64,000 nt of DNA from Apodospora peruviana. Its lineage: Eukaryota > Ascomycota > Sordariomycetes > Sordariales > Lasiosphaeriaceae. Made by a program: the position numbers and the translations under genes. The stretch is from assembly GCA_033439685.1 (NCBI GenBank), contig JAUEDM010000007.1:3152501-3216500 (forward strand), given 5' to 3'. The notes under the pieces are model-generated. The model worked only from the letters and a program-made list of their open reading frames with translations, made no database searches and had not been told where the DNA came from. This document shows, piece by piece, positions 12,084 through 22,730 of this stretch (its first letter is position 1; the number at the start of each line of letters is the position of its first letter).

Positions 12084-12473
12084 CTAAGTCTGAGGGCTCC
12101 TTTTGTGGAGGTGCAACTGTGTCATTGTCTTCCCCTCAACAGTGACCATGATCGACATTTTGTCCATACTCAACTATCGTTTTTTGACAACCGTAACATT
12201 AGCGTAGGCATTCTTTCCCAGCTCCAGACAACAGTCACTACTCACCGTGACGACCACCGTTTTTGGGTCAACAACGCCATGGAAGCAGTATCGTGCGTCC
12301 TCTTGCATTTCTTCGAGTGTCAAGGACGTGCCATCCTTTTGGAGTATCGGAAAGGCGATGGAGAGGTTGCCGGTTTCTTCGTCGCCGACAATCACGTCCT
12401 CGGGCTTGCCATCATATTTCTCGACGAAAGTGCGAACCCTGTTGACGTTCGAGTTGCGCACGACACCGGACAT
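12084..12473 (-). CDS. Small orphan protein, 105 aa
   Basis: Start ATG at 12473 (MSGVVRNSNVNRVRTFVEKY). The first reading frame runs to a stop at 12174, but a GTGAGT donor at 12245, a CGCTAATG branch-like motif and an AG at 12174 define a plausible 72-nt intron. The spliced form is exon 12473-12246 plus 12173-12084, giving 105 aa; unspliced it would be 99 aa. It is an acidic, soluble-looking protein with no signal peptide or transmembrane segment. Its C-terminal part is strand-like (KTVVVTLSMDKMS). No family recognised. It is the first of several small minus-strand genes up to 20.5 kb. Confidence 0.5.
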
Positions 12474-14091
12474 TTTGTGTAGTTGCGAAGATGCTTTTGT
12501 TGATCAGGCAATGTGTTCTGGCTGAAGTGAGGTCTTGGTTTGGTATTGCGTGTGTGTCTTGGTGCGTGTTGTCGCTGGAGCAAGAAGTTTTGGTTGACAG
12601 AAATCGGTGAAAAGGAGGTTCGTTATATGCTCGAGGTTCATGTCCAAGGAGGGTACATATCTACGGATTCCCATCTGTTGGGCTTTGCGTCTGCGTTGTT
12701 GGGTGAAGCATCGGTGAGACTGGATTCTTCATCCCATGCTGCTGGACCAGAACCTCGATGGCTTGAGAGTGATTCAAGTGCTCATCAAGGTCCAACAGGC
12801 GGCAGCAGTCTTAAGGAATTGAACCTCGGATTGCAAGGCATTTCTTCGTCAATTATTGCCGACAGCGACGCGGATGTCGGCTGTCCACTGCCGTGCAATC
12901 CCATCCGCTAAACCGCTCCCTGCAAAAACATATGGTCCCATCGCAAGGCTGAAACAATAGGAGATGCCACCCCCTTATGGTTTCCGGCTATCCGGGCGTG
13001 CCAGTAGTTGCTGAGGGATGATTTTCTTTGCCCACTCCTTCTTATAGGACGGACATACCTTTAAATAAACACTCGGATGTGACATGCCGTGCGTCATCTG
13101 GGTCCGGCACTCCTCTTGCCTCCATGGGAATTTTCTTGGCCTCGCACCCCCTTTTCCCTTAGCTGGGCACCCCCTAAATCTGCCCGCCTTGCCTGGCCAG
13201 GGGTTTGGCTTAGCTAAGGCTCGTAGAAAGCAACCCCTGGAAAGTATAACAGCCTGCATGGTAGAAGAGCTATCCGGCTAGTCATAGCGCTGACTTCGGC
13301 TAAGAATGCAGCTACTACAGGTACCCTGGCGCTGACAATAGTTAGGATGACGGCTGAAACCTTAAATACGACGGCTATGACGACTACTAGTATAAAGTAA
13401 TATGTACGAGATAATAAGACCGAGTGGAACCTAGCCATTGTATAAGATCCGATGAACGCGTTGTAGTATATACAATAGATACTATCCGTTGAGATCGGTC
13501 CTTATATGGTCGGTTGGCGTTGCTAGAGTAGGGCTTTGTAGAGGCAGTAACGTATTTCTTTAAGACAGTGCCTATTTAGTAACGGGAAAGGCGATGCCCG
13601 ATTTGTAGTCCCCTTCCTATAAATCCATCCAGTTACGGGTGATTATGCGCCATTGGGTTAGAGGTCAGAGAGCAAACACAGCGACCAGCAGCTCTGCAAT
13701 GGATTTAACGTATGCCCAAAGAATATTGCGGTAGTCTACTCTTCGATCCTGTTGCCGCAGCTTCCCTTAATGTAAGTAATCAAACAAATAAAAAACTTCA
13801 CGGCCGGTGCGTCAAAGCCAGGAGGAATTTCTCGAACCCAAACAAAAAAGACGAGTATCAAGCGATCCAGTTCCGCATGCCAGTTCTATATCCAAGGTCT
13901 GATGCTTCTCCAAACTACCGCCATTATCACGAAGCAGAACCCCCGTGTCCGAGCTCTTCAGACCGACGGGCTGGAAGCACGATCTGCCCAGAGCATGTCA
14001 AGCTAAGTTCTCTGCACCACACGCCTTTGACCTTGACATCGATGCCGCCATACAGCCCCCCGTCTTGTGCATTATTATGTGTAAATTAGCA
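12474..14091. other. Intergenic region without clear genes
   Basis: 1.6 kb with no supported gene. About 13250-13560 is unusually rich in TA steps (many TATA/GTATATAC words), consistent with an old mutated repeat. An ORF at 13712-14089 (plus) has no motif and unusual composition, and I do not call it. Confidence 0.35.
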
Positions 14092-14601
14092 TCATGAGGT
14101 ATTCTTGCAAGTACTAAATGCGGTTTGACGAACCTCGAAATCGATATGCTCTGCGGGGACCACAGCTTCCAAGACCTTCCTCAACCTGTCTCGGTCGACG
14201 CCCTGGTCGTTCTTGAAGACAATGACCAGCGACCTGTCTGGTGGTGGCGACGCCAATAAGTCCTCTGTTGTCGTTGTGTCGTCGGAGACTTTGTCGCGGC
14301 CGGTAGGAGGGCGAGAGTATAGTGCGTCATATACGCGGCCAAGACGAGTGATAACAAAGTAGCGAAGCTCTTCGAGCTTTTTGACCCTGCCTGTACGGTC
14401 AATGAACTCTTTGACGATGTCGTCGTAGGTTTCATCGGTCATGCTTGTGCCGGTATTATGTTGGAATTCTTTGACGATGTCTTTATAGATTTGTTCGGTC
14501 ATGTTTGGGGGAACCAACAAACTACTGATGTCGGATGTGACCGCGCCACCGAGCCAGGCGAAAAAGTCTTCTGCAAGCTCTGCAGGAGTTCTACCCTCCA
14601 T
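14092..14601 (-). CDS. Small orphan protein with an internal repeat, 169 aa
   Basis: Uninterrupted ORF from ATG 14601 (MEGRTPAELAEDFFAWLGG). Residues about 34-70 hold two copies of a helical motif, MTEQIYKDIVKEFQHNTG and MTDETYDDIVKEFIDRTG, a direct duplication of about 24 codons. A predicted helix (VKKLEELRYFVITRLGRVYD), a flexible TTTTEDLLASPPPD linker and a strand/helix tail (RSLVIVFKNDQGVDRDRLRK) follow. No signal peptide or membrane segment. No family recognised. The strand-turn-helix tail resembles in outline the tails of the other small genes in this array, but I cannot show homology. Confidence 0.55.
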   Translation of the reverse strand: MEGRTPAELAEDFFAWLGGAVTSDISSLLVPPNMTEQIYKDIVKEFQHNTGTSMTDETYDDIVKEFIDRTGRVKKLEELRYFVITRLGRVYDALYSRPPTGRDKVSDDTTTTEDLLASPPPDRSLVIVFKNDQGVDRDRLRKVLEAVVPAEHIDFEVRQTAFSTCKNTS

Positions 14602-15228
14602 TGCTCTAGAGGCAACTACCCTGGGGTAAGATCAAAAGATGGTCTGAGAGGGCGCCGTGTTGGGGTCTGGAATGGAAGGATCAGAGAGGATGGTTAGGAG
14701 ACGTAAGGTGCTGCGAGCCTTGTATAGAAGGTTGCTGTTGGTGGTGCAGTTTGCTGTGTCGGGAAACAAAGAGCAAGGGAACCCAGGAATTTATAGGCCA
14801 CAAATTGGAGACCCATTGGGGGTTACCAAATTTTTTTGCGTCCGGCGGGTACGTATAAGTGAATCCATAAGCGTTACGGTGGTGATATGGAATGACATTT
14901 GGCTTTGACATACAGGCTCGAACTTGAAGTGTTGAATGGAAGAATAACGGAACAATTCACTGCTGGTGCGCAGTTAAGAAATCACAATTCACTATTCAGC
15001 AATACTGAAACGAAACATCAGGGTACCAGGTGCGTAATACTTTATCTGAGGAATTGAGAGAACTTACCTGCTTCCTGGACATCTTTACCGGGAGATGTGG
15101 GACAATAATTACATCGAGGGAAACGAGGGACGATTGCAAGAGGAACATACATGGTAGCACCCCCATTTTGTTCCCTTTGTGTACAGGTACGTACCTTAGG
15201 TGCCCGACCTTGACTGTGAATACCCAAA

Positions 15229-15672
15229 TCAGCTTGAGCACCGATCATTTGTCTGGGTCCTGGAGCAATACTCGGCGTCCTGGTTCGGGACGTTAAAGTG
15301 GGGCAGGTTAACCTGGTCACTGTAAGTCAACGAGCTTGATATTCTTGATGGTGCAGACCCACTTGCACTCACCACGCTTGGTTTGGCGGCTGGAGGTAAG
15401 AAGGGATGGTTAGTAATGATTGGGATTCATGATATGTTTGTACGAGGAGAGTGTGAAGTAGAAAAGAACTCACGTAGTCAACTTCATAGGCCCCGGGAAA
15501 GCACCGCGCCAGCAATTTGTGAATTTCCGGAATTTCCCTCGCCTTGCCGGGATAATATTTTTTTTTTGGAGGGCTCGGTGAGAACGACGCCTTGGTTGGT
15601 AACTTGGGCTGTGACGTCCCCCCATTCTTTCAGTTTGCGCACCAGGGAGTCCATGTCTGCTTGGGTAGACAT
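15229..15672 (-). pseudogene. Small orphan gene with a homopolymer frameshift
   Basis: Starts at ATG 15672 (MSTQADMDSLVRKLKEWGDV). After about 36 codons a run of ten A (minus strand, near 15556) puts the downstream protein-like frame out by one. Read with nine A, the exon continues YYPGKAREIPEIHKLLARCF and PGAYEVDY to a GTGAGT donor at 15473. A second exon at 15389 gives PPNQA and then either stops at 15369 or splices again (GTGAGT, 53-nt intron) to end at 15229. The exon length of 199 nt fits phase 0 only if one A is removed. It may be a pseudogene, an allele with a slipped run, or an assembly error. No family recognised; no signal peptide. Confidence 0.4.
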
Positions 15673-17129
15673 GTTTGCTCTGCAAGTCGGTTGACTGTTA
15701 GATGGTCTGTTTTTACCTCAAGAATGAGTCAGGCAAAATATACCGCGTCGACTGTCTGCCGTGTGGTTAAGTGCAGGACGGTGAGTTCTGGGTCGGCGAG
15801 AAGTAGACGCTCATGAGACTGGCTCGGAATGTTGGCGGTGGATGGTGTGGGTCTAGTGTTGCAATGGAGGCGGGTGTCCGCAAGATGCTGGTGGATCCGA
15901 AAGTAAGCCTTGCGCCGTGCGAGGAAAAAGGAGAGAGGAAGGTGAATGGAAGACTGGGGAAAAATGCGAGAATATATGCTCGTGTTGCGGCCAAGCGATG
16001 GACCGGTCATAATACTTCGCACTAGCCTCCCACTCCTTTTGGTATTGGTAAGTACCCAAAAATCCTGGGAACTGTGAATCACGAAGTCAACCGGGGAAAG
16101 ATTGGGCTGAGAGAGGTAATTCTAGCCCGGAGTCAGGCCACTGAAGACGCGACCATTAACCGCCGAGGTGCGCACCACCCGCCTCTCGTCTGGTATGGTC
16201 TGTCTCCGTGGGCTAGCTTGCTGTCATCATTTTGGTGGAGGCATTTTTTAGGCCTAACAAGTGGCATGTGTTCGCGGTAAACATTCCGTCTGAAACTAAA
16301 AGCCTTTCGCTGTTGTAATCTTGCCAGGTCGTTCGGCAAAGCCCCTGTGTTCCGTGGTGCGGTCTCAGCTTATGGAATTTGCTTCAAAGCAATCCGACCT
16401 TCTTGATCAAGATCCACATGTTGGGGGCAAATTAGCGGATCTGTCTGGTGTTGAGCACACCTCCTTCGATGATCGACCCCGTGAATCTGCGCGTTTCCAT
16501 TTTCAGTATAACATGTCTTTGTTTCCTGAAACTCGCACGTTTACCAAGGAATGTAAACCGCCAGGCTAACTGCTTTCTGGCTCCATGGTACGGCCGCAGC
16601 TGCTCGGAACATGTGTACACCTACCAACACAGCGTTCTTAGGAAACTACAAGCTTTCGGTGCCAGCAAGTACAAAGAGCATGGCACTGACATGTCACTGA
16701 CATGTCACGGATCCAAAACAGTTGTGGTCCATTCGAAGCACAGATGACTGACAAGATCTCTCTGATTCGGTTGACGCAAAGCAACGAATAAATGAGAAAG
16801 GTGAGACCATCACAGGCGGCCACGAACCAAATCAAGCTACCTAGCTAGCTAATAGGAGAATGACATGATTCAGAAAAAGTGAAAAATGCAATCAGTGAAA
16901 AAAAGAGTGGACATGAAAGGAGAAACAGCAGTATAAAGAAAGGAGATCGAGAAAATTAGCTCGATCCTCAGACAAAAATTGGTCCCCGTACCTGCCTCGT
17001 GTCAGTGCGTTTCCTGGCGTTCGTTCCCCAAAACTCGTGTCCATGTCCAACACACCACCAGATACATCTCACTCGCAACAAGCTACTGCTCAGGTCCCGA
17101 CCCAGTCACAATGGGCGATAAGGAAAGTA
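15673..17129. other. Intergenic region
   Basis: About 1.45 kb with only short overlapping ORFs, none with motifs. Near 16692-16711 the 10-bp word TGACATGTCA occurs twice in close succession (ACTGACATGTCACTGACATG), a palindromic direct repeat. Confidence 0.35.
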
Positions 17130-17665
17130 CTAGTATCCAAGGCCCGTATCCTCGAAGCGTGGAATATTCTCGTAGCCTGAATATTGGTCAACTGTCCATG
17201 TCCGTGCCTCCTTCACCTTGGCCACGGTAGTCCCGTGCAGCACGACCAGAACCCTAGCGTTTCCGTCGGGCTAAATTTCAACGTAGATATTAGCGACGAA
17301 CAGTTGCCAACCTAGCTTAGACCTTCTCTTTGCCTGCTTCCGTGACACTGCAGTTTCCAAAGTCTAGATAGGCCATAACTTACACCCATTTGATTATCCA
17401 AAACGGTGACCTCGTTGTCCCCCACTGTCTCCGTTCGACTAGTTCGTTTTTGCTTTGCTTTCCTCAGTACATCATCTCTCCTGGCGTTCAGATTCTCTAT
17501 CCAGATCCAAACTTGTGGTTCAAGTTCCGAGTCTTTACCAGGACCCTGCATGTCCACAGGGTCTCTGTAGACTCCATATCTACTATCGGTTGCGAGAGAG
17601 TTGTATGCCTTCTTGAAACGGTTCTCGACATTTCCCGTGTATTGGGAAGAATTCGACCGTGACAT
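17130..17665 (-). CDS. Small orphan protein, 140 aa, two exons
   Basis: ATG at 17665 (MSRSNSSQYTGNVENRFKKA). Exon 1 is 17665-17384. A GTAAGT donor at 17383, a CGCTAAT branch motif and a TTTAG acceptor give an intron of 113 nt. Exon 2 is 17270-17130, in frame to TAG. The protein has a basic central region (RRDDVLRKAKQKRTSR), then a strand-like segment across the splice junction (EVTVLDNQMG, NARVLVVLHGTTVAKVKE). No signal peptide or membrane segment. Family unknown. Intron position and the downstream hydrophobic strand resemble the genes at 12084 and 18556. Confidence 0.55.
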
Positions 17666-18555
17666 CCCTGTTATTTGCTGAGGCTCGGTGGTAAAATCAA
17701 GTGTCTTTGCTTCCACCCTGACAGAGAGTCGCGAAAAGAAAAAAAATGCAATTTTGACTTGCTTCGGGATGAGGCTTTTATAGGAGGGTGGATATTGCGA
17801 GGTATAGGCGGCGCAGAGTGATGGAGTATGGCAGTATATGTAGCTCGGAGAGCTCGAAGTGTGCTGTAGACGAGTTCGGGGAGTTTGTAAGAGAAGGCTT
17901 GACGAGGTAACAAAAGGCGACGACGCGGATATTTATCCTCACAGAGAAACATATCGCCACTTTATCGTCCTTGGCTTCGCCGACAAGATGATACCTACTT
18001 TCTCGACCTGACGCATACTGGGTGTATTTCTTGCCATCACCACGTGCCGGAGTGTCCTGGGGTGGTCGGGTCTTTGTTCGACAGCTGTTGGAGGTATATG
18101 TTGTTGGCTGCGGTCAAACTGGATGGGACTAGACCCGGAGGATATTGAATGTTGGGCGAGCTAGGTACATCGTCACGCAGGAAAGTGGCAAGGCTGCAGT
18201 ACTAATAAAGACAAAAAGCGTTGAAGGGGCTGTCAACAGCATCCAACGCATATGCTAGTGTATTATGACAAAGGTAAGTATATGAGCCAACAAACAGAAC
18301 CGTCGACGCCAGGCAGTGATGCTTGACAAGAAGTATATTTCATATTTCATCTTTCCAACAAGTATGTGCCATTTCAAGGCCCTCAATATGGAACGACACC
18401 GAATCAAGTAGCAACATTGAGACCCAGCCCAACGAATGGCCGTGGCAAGTTAACCTCTCAAAAATTCAACCCAACACAAGACTTGAGGACATGAACGACC
18501 TTTGTCCGGATGCTCTGCTGGTCAGACACAGCCTCCCCTGTAAATGCGTCACTCG

Positions 18556-19351
18556 TTAGATTTGTGCAATCGCACGAGCATTTTCCATTGGCCGTTCAAA
18601 GTCCTGTTCCGTCACCCCATAGAAGCGGATAAGCAGCGTTGCTTTCCGACCGGGCGCCCATTTCTACGTCATAAAGTTAGTCAAGATTCGTCTTTGTGAC
18701 ATCCGGCCTCCAAAAGAGGTGTTTGGCTGGGGTTGGTAACGACCAGAGCGATGGGTAGGTAGATACTTACCGGCACATCCATCACGAAGCCGCCCCTTCT
18801 AGCCGACTTCGTGAAGCCAGGATCAATATCCATGATCTGTTTGCAGATCTCCTCCCGCTTCCAGTCGTGAATCCTCGTGGGATCCTGCCCTCTGCTGGCT
18901 ATTCCGCTCCTTACGGCATCGGGCTCTTCTGTTCGGACCTCGACACACTTGAGCCCGTCTATTTCCACGGGCAGGAGCGTGACGTTTCCGGAGTCCCGCC
19001 GGCTACGGATCGTCATGTATGCTTTCCAATATGAATCCTGGTGTGGACGTTTCGGGTGGGGGATTGTGTTTGTCTTGCCGTTGGCAGCCTGAACGCCAAC
19101 CGGGGGTTCTCTGGGCCGGGACACTCTGGTCTGGGGCGTGGTGATCAAAGACCAGATGGTTGGGGGGTCGACGCGTGGAGGCTCGACACGATCAGGCTCG
19201 ACGCGCTCACGCTGGCTCGCTGCGGGCTTGTGCCGACAGAAACTGCCAAATAGGTATCCGAGTTAGCACTTTTGGGGTAAGTACTCGTCTGGTCCCGATG
19301 GGAACAAAGAATCGGGTTGTTTTACAGTGACAGGAACTTGAACTGAGGCAT
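18556..19351 (-). CDS. Small orphan protein, 201 aa, three exons (paralogue A)
   Basis: Exons 19351-19326 (MPQFKFLSL, 26 nt), 19242-18771 and 18663-18556 join in frame. Introns have GTAAAA/GTAAGT donors, a GCTAAC branch point before the first acceptor, and AG ends. Order: a short N-terminus (FCRHKP), a low-complexity stretch encoded by 15-bp repeats (RVEPD/RVEPP), then a conserved domain with DSYWKAYMTIRSRRDSGNVT, LLPVEIDGLKCVEVRTEE and FTKSARRGGFVMDVP. Across the last intron it ends KWAPGRKATLLIRFYGVTEQ. The neighbouring segment at 19849-20553 encodes the same protein in the same exon structure, which strongly supports this model. No known family, signal peptide or membrane segment. Confidence 0.7.
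19165..19209 (-). repeat. 15-bp minisatellite inside paralogue A
   Basis: Three imperfect 15-bp units (core GGCTCGAC on the plus strand) at 19165, 19180 and 19195 encode five-residue repeats of the type RVEPD/RVEPP/RVDPP. They occupy the same place in the protein as the 15-bp array in the paralogue at 20325-20414. Confidence 0.65.
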
Positions 19352-19848
19352 CTTAAGGCTATGTGTGGTATCGTGGAAGTGCACAGTTGGTGTTGGTGAT
19401 GGTGTTGTGTGTTGGTGCAAGAAGTGTCAAATTGGGAGGACCGGCGGTCTGGCTTTTGTTTGTCGTGAGTGAGCAACTGGTCCTCCTCACAAGCGTCCGT
19501 TGGTGGGCCATTTAACTTCTTAGCATGGTGGCAAAGGAACATGACACCTTAGACTTTGTCAAGTTTGGCGCCGAGGCACATAAGAAATGGGGCGCGGTGA
19601 CGATACTTTGGCAAAGAGCTTGGCGTTGTCAACAAATATGCAAGTCATGATAGTCTGGTGCTAGACTAGTGTGTCACTTTGACCATCAGGTCAAGGTAAG
19701 CCGACGCCCAGCTCAGCAGATGCAGTTGCAGTATGCCTTTGCATTCCCCTCAAAAACTCATTGGAACGATACGAAGCTCAGAACCGCATCGCAGCCCAAA
19801 AAGAGAATACAGAATCCTCCCAATATGTGTGTGTGGGTATTTTCTTCC

Positions 19849-20553
19849 TCAGACTCGAGCGGCTGGACGCTCGAAATATGCTTCTGTAACTCCGAAGAAG
19901 CGAATAAGCAGCGGTTGTTCTTGACCTGGCTCCCATTCCTGTGTGATCGCATGTTGTTGGCTAATAGCCATCGGTCAATCTTGACAGACGGTCAAAACCA
20001 TGGTACTACCTACCCACGCAATGACCATGAAGCCGCCCTCCCTAGGCCCCGTCCTTGAACCCAGAATCAATCGACTTGATTCTTCGACGGATGGTTTGCC
20101 CATTCCCAAAGTTCATAAGCTCTTCTGTTCTGATGTCGACGCATTGGAGCCCGTTGCGTTCCACTGACAAGAGTGTCACGTTCCCGGCCTCCTTTCTGGA
20201 AAGAATTTTCTGGTATGCTGCCCAATATGATTCCCGCTTCGGGGGAGGTGGTATTTCTCTCGTCTTCGATGGTGGGCCAGTAGCAATCGGACAAAGGGTC
20301 TCCGGGCCGGGTGTCTGGCTGAGGGCTTGCTGGACGAACGCTTGCTGGACGGACGCTTGCTGGACGGACGCTTGCTGGACGGACGCTTGCTGAACGGGCG
20401 CTTGCTGGAGCCGGGCTCACTGTCTTCGGGATTACTGCTTTTGGGTTTGTTCCGAGAGAAACTGCAAATTATCCATGTTAGCACCCTTGGATAACCCTCT
20501 GGTTATGGTAGGAGAAAGTAAAGGGGTTGTTTTACATTGATGGCAGTCGAGGC
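19849..20553 (-). pseudogene. Dead tandem paralogue of the 18556-19351 gene (paralogue B)
   Basis: The exon order of paralogue A can be followed throughout. The first exon near 20553 has lost its ATG (GTG CCT CGA...), and its GTAAAACAACCC donor region is conserved. The second exon begins after a GCTAAC..TTTGCAG acceptor (about 20465) with FSRNKPKSSN. The body reads RESYWAAYQKILSRKEAGNV, TLLSVERNGLQCVDIRTEE and IKSIDSGFKD, then a one-base frameshift at about 20045 before REGGFMVIAW. After a GTAGGT..CACACAG intron it ends EWEPGQEQPLLIRFFGVTEA. The lost start codon and frameshift argue for a pseudogene. The parallel splice sites show that it arose by genomic tandem duplication, not retroposition. 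Confidence 0.7.
20325..20414 (-). repeat. 15-bp minisatellite, six units
   Basis: Six 15-bp units beginning GCTTGCTGGACGGAC (plus strand) at 20325, 20340, 20355, 20370, 20385 and 20400. Three are identical and three differ by one to a few bases. On the minus strand they encode the five-residue repeat SSKRP. The unit length is a multiple of three, so copy-number change keeps the frame. Confidence 0.85.
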
Positions 20554-21156
20554 ACCTTGGCGTTGCGGATGATGCACGGTTAGTGCACAGTCGGTGATGA
20601 CGTGTTGAGTCTTGACAGGGGCGATTGTCTTTGTGAACTTGCCTTTGAAAGCTAAAATAGGCAATTAGTAAGGTTAGCAGTGAAGGGATATATAAGATAT
20701 GCTTTCGACCCCGTCAGCAACTGGTCCTCCTGGGCGTTCCGTTGGTGGCGCGATCCGTCTCATCATTGGGTTGGTGACAAAAAGAGAAAATGGCGTGTTA
20801 GAGCGCAACTTTCAGAGTATTTCCCTAGCAAGGTTTCGGATAAGATTTCGGCGGAGATATGGGCTGCGTGAACACGTGGTGGGGAACAACCTGGAGGCTC
20901 TTGGAAGTTGGGAGTGCCAGTTGGCGCAGGTATACGTAATAGACTTCAGTATATCATCCCTCCAGTAAGAGCTCGTCTGTGGGCGTCATAGGAATGATGC
21001 ACCCAGGTCGAGTCGTCGATTGATCAAGTCGATTCAAATTCTCTAGACGAAACAGTCTGATATAATCCGCGAGTACATGTGGTTCCAAACTTGGTACGAT
21101 ACAGCCGGGAATTGCTGGCTGATGGGCAATCCAGAAAATCACACTTCCAGGATGGG
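20554..21156. other. Intergenic region
   Basis: About 600 bp between paralogue B and a short ORF. No motif recognised; short ORFs on both strands lack recognisable domains. Confidence 0.35.
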
Positions 21157-21498
21157 TCACCCGATCACCGCTATCACGCCAAATTCTATCCAAACTGGCT
21201 CACTCGACAAGCTCGTTGCAATTTTCACGGACCCGGGAGTTATATGAGATGATTCCCTGTCGATATCGGTGACATGTTGATTGCCAACCACGACACCGTG
21301 ACCAACAAACACCAGCGCTGACGGAATGACCAACACCACTGCAGTACACACCAACACCTGAATGGCCTTGCCGATTGGTGCCATCCAAGGCTTACGAAAC
21401 TTGACCTGGGGGGGGCTAACGCCACAGTCCACCTGCCGTGGGCCAGAATATGATACCCCTCGACCGGTCTCCCTTCCTGGCTTCAACGTTCTTTTCAT
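21157..21498 (-). CDS. Possible small single-pass membrane protein, 113 aa
   Basis: ORF from ATG 21498, 22 bp beyond the tyrosinase stop and on the same strand. It has a basic N-terminus, then one strongly hydrophobic segment (IQVLVCTAVVLVIPSALVFV, about residues 46-65), and a polar tail. Domain order resembles small type II fungal membrane proteins, but no family motif is visible. The very short gap to the tyrosinase gene makes an independent promoter unlikely, so it may be 3' UTR sequence. Confidence 0.25.
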   Translation of the reverse strand: MKRTLKPGRETGRGVSYSGPRQVDCGVSPPQVKFRKPWMAPIGKAIQVLVCTAVVLVIPSALVFVGHGVVVGNQHVTDIDRESSHITPGSVKIATSLSSEPVWIEFGVIAVIG

Positions 21499-21519
21499 AT
21501 CCGAAGCCCCACAGACGGA

Positions 21520-22730
21520 TCAAACATATTCGTAACAAAGCAACGGCCCGCCGATATCCATCACATCTGCAATTCTCGCATTCTCAATGACACCAAGCAT
21601 GTTCAAAACATGAGTAAGAGTGGTTTCATTCCCAGGATTGCCCTGGGGGATCTGCGGTGGCAGCCAGGCTGGCGGAATGAAGGACTCTGGTGGCGGGAAC
21701 CACGCGGACGATCCTCCCGGCGGTCCTCCCCATTCAAATGGTGGTGGCCCTGTCCCGTTACCGGGGCCGAAACCCGGGGGAAACCCCTGGATAGTTCGGC
21801 CGCCGATGTCGGTCAACCGTGCCGGCAGGTCGAGGACTTGCCACTCCCAGAAGACTTTGTCGAGCCAGGTGTGATGGAGATAGAAGATAGGGTCGCCAGG
21901 GCTGGAGATAGGGTCAAGCATCTAGATACATCATCGATCATCGGTAAGTAAACTGTCTGCTGCCGAGAAAGAAGTGATACCGCTTACCTTTCCACCCACG
22001 CCACCATGTCCACCATTATGGGGATTCATTTCCGCGCAGGGCCAAAACTCGACAAATTTCTTCTTCTCGTAGCACTCATCTATATACCTCCGGCTTGCGA
22101 ACAGGCTAGTCGTGTCGTTGACAAAGCGGTTGATGCAGTTGTCGCCGAGGAAGTAACCGGGCCCAAGCCCGTTGGTGTAGTTCGCAAACGGGCCGTCGGC
22201 GATACAACCGTTCGGCCTGACGCCGTTGCCTCCGAATCCGGTGACCGGGTCGAGGACGTCCGACTGAGAAAAGTTGCCGGCATCGCGGACCTCGTCCCAG
22301 TACGGTTGTGCTCCGGTGTATCCGCACTCGTTTCTGATCAGCTGTTCGTGCGCGTGCATGAGCAGCCGATGGTAGAGGAGAAATGCGCCCTGTGATGAGA
22401 TGATTGTTAGAGAATGATGTGATGGCTCCAGGGGGTGTTTCGATGGATGGCACTTGCAACTCCATGTGTGATGCTCGACTGGACTTGGTGGATGGCCTGA
22501 AGTTCCTCAAACCTGTTCTTAGTACCGTTAAGACCAAGGGTTGCGGGAAGCTTCATCAAGCACAGGTCGGCATTAACGTAGGCCTTTTTCTCCTCCACCG
22601 AGAAGGTGTGCCACGCTCGTCGTTGCAGTTTCGTCGTGCATGCCCCATTGGCTGTGCGCGGAGTCGAGACAGCCAATGTGGAGCCGGTGGACGAAGTAGC
22701 GAGCAAGAGAGATACCAGAGAGAACAGCAT
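21520..22730 (-). CDS. Secreted tyrosinase (type-3 copper oxidase)
   Basis: Exons 22730-22458, 22389-21988 and 21921-21520 give 358 aa. A signal peptide (MLFSLVSLLLATSSTGSTLA) starts the protein. The CuA site has His in QAIHQVQ, ITHGVG and LLYHRLL (about residues 80-98). The CuB site has HNGGHGG and LHHTWLDKVFW. The core also contains ECGYTGAQPYWD and MLDPISSPGDPIFYL, typical of short ascomycete tyrosinases. The C-terminus is Gly/Pro-rich. The enzyme should oxidise phenols to quinones outside the cell. The first intron appears to use a GC donor (GTT|GCAAGT), because only this restores the HGVGAF motif. All copper ligands are present, so activity is likely. In-frame TTG codons precede the chosen ATG. 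Confidence 0.9.

Noticed and set aside
13712..14089. 125-codon plus-strand ORF as a gene
   Set aside because: No splice-consistent extension, no motif, and unusual composition; probably chance.
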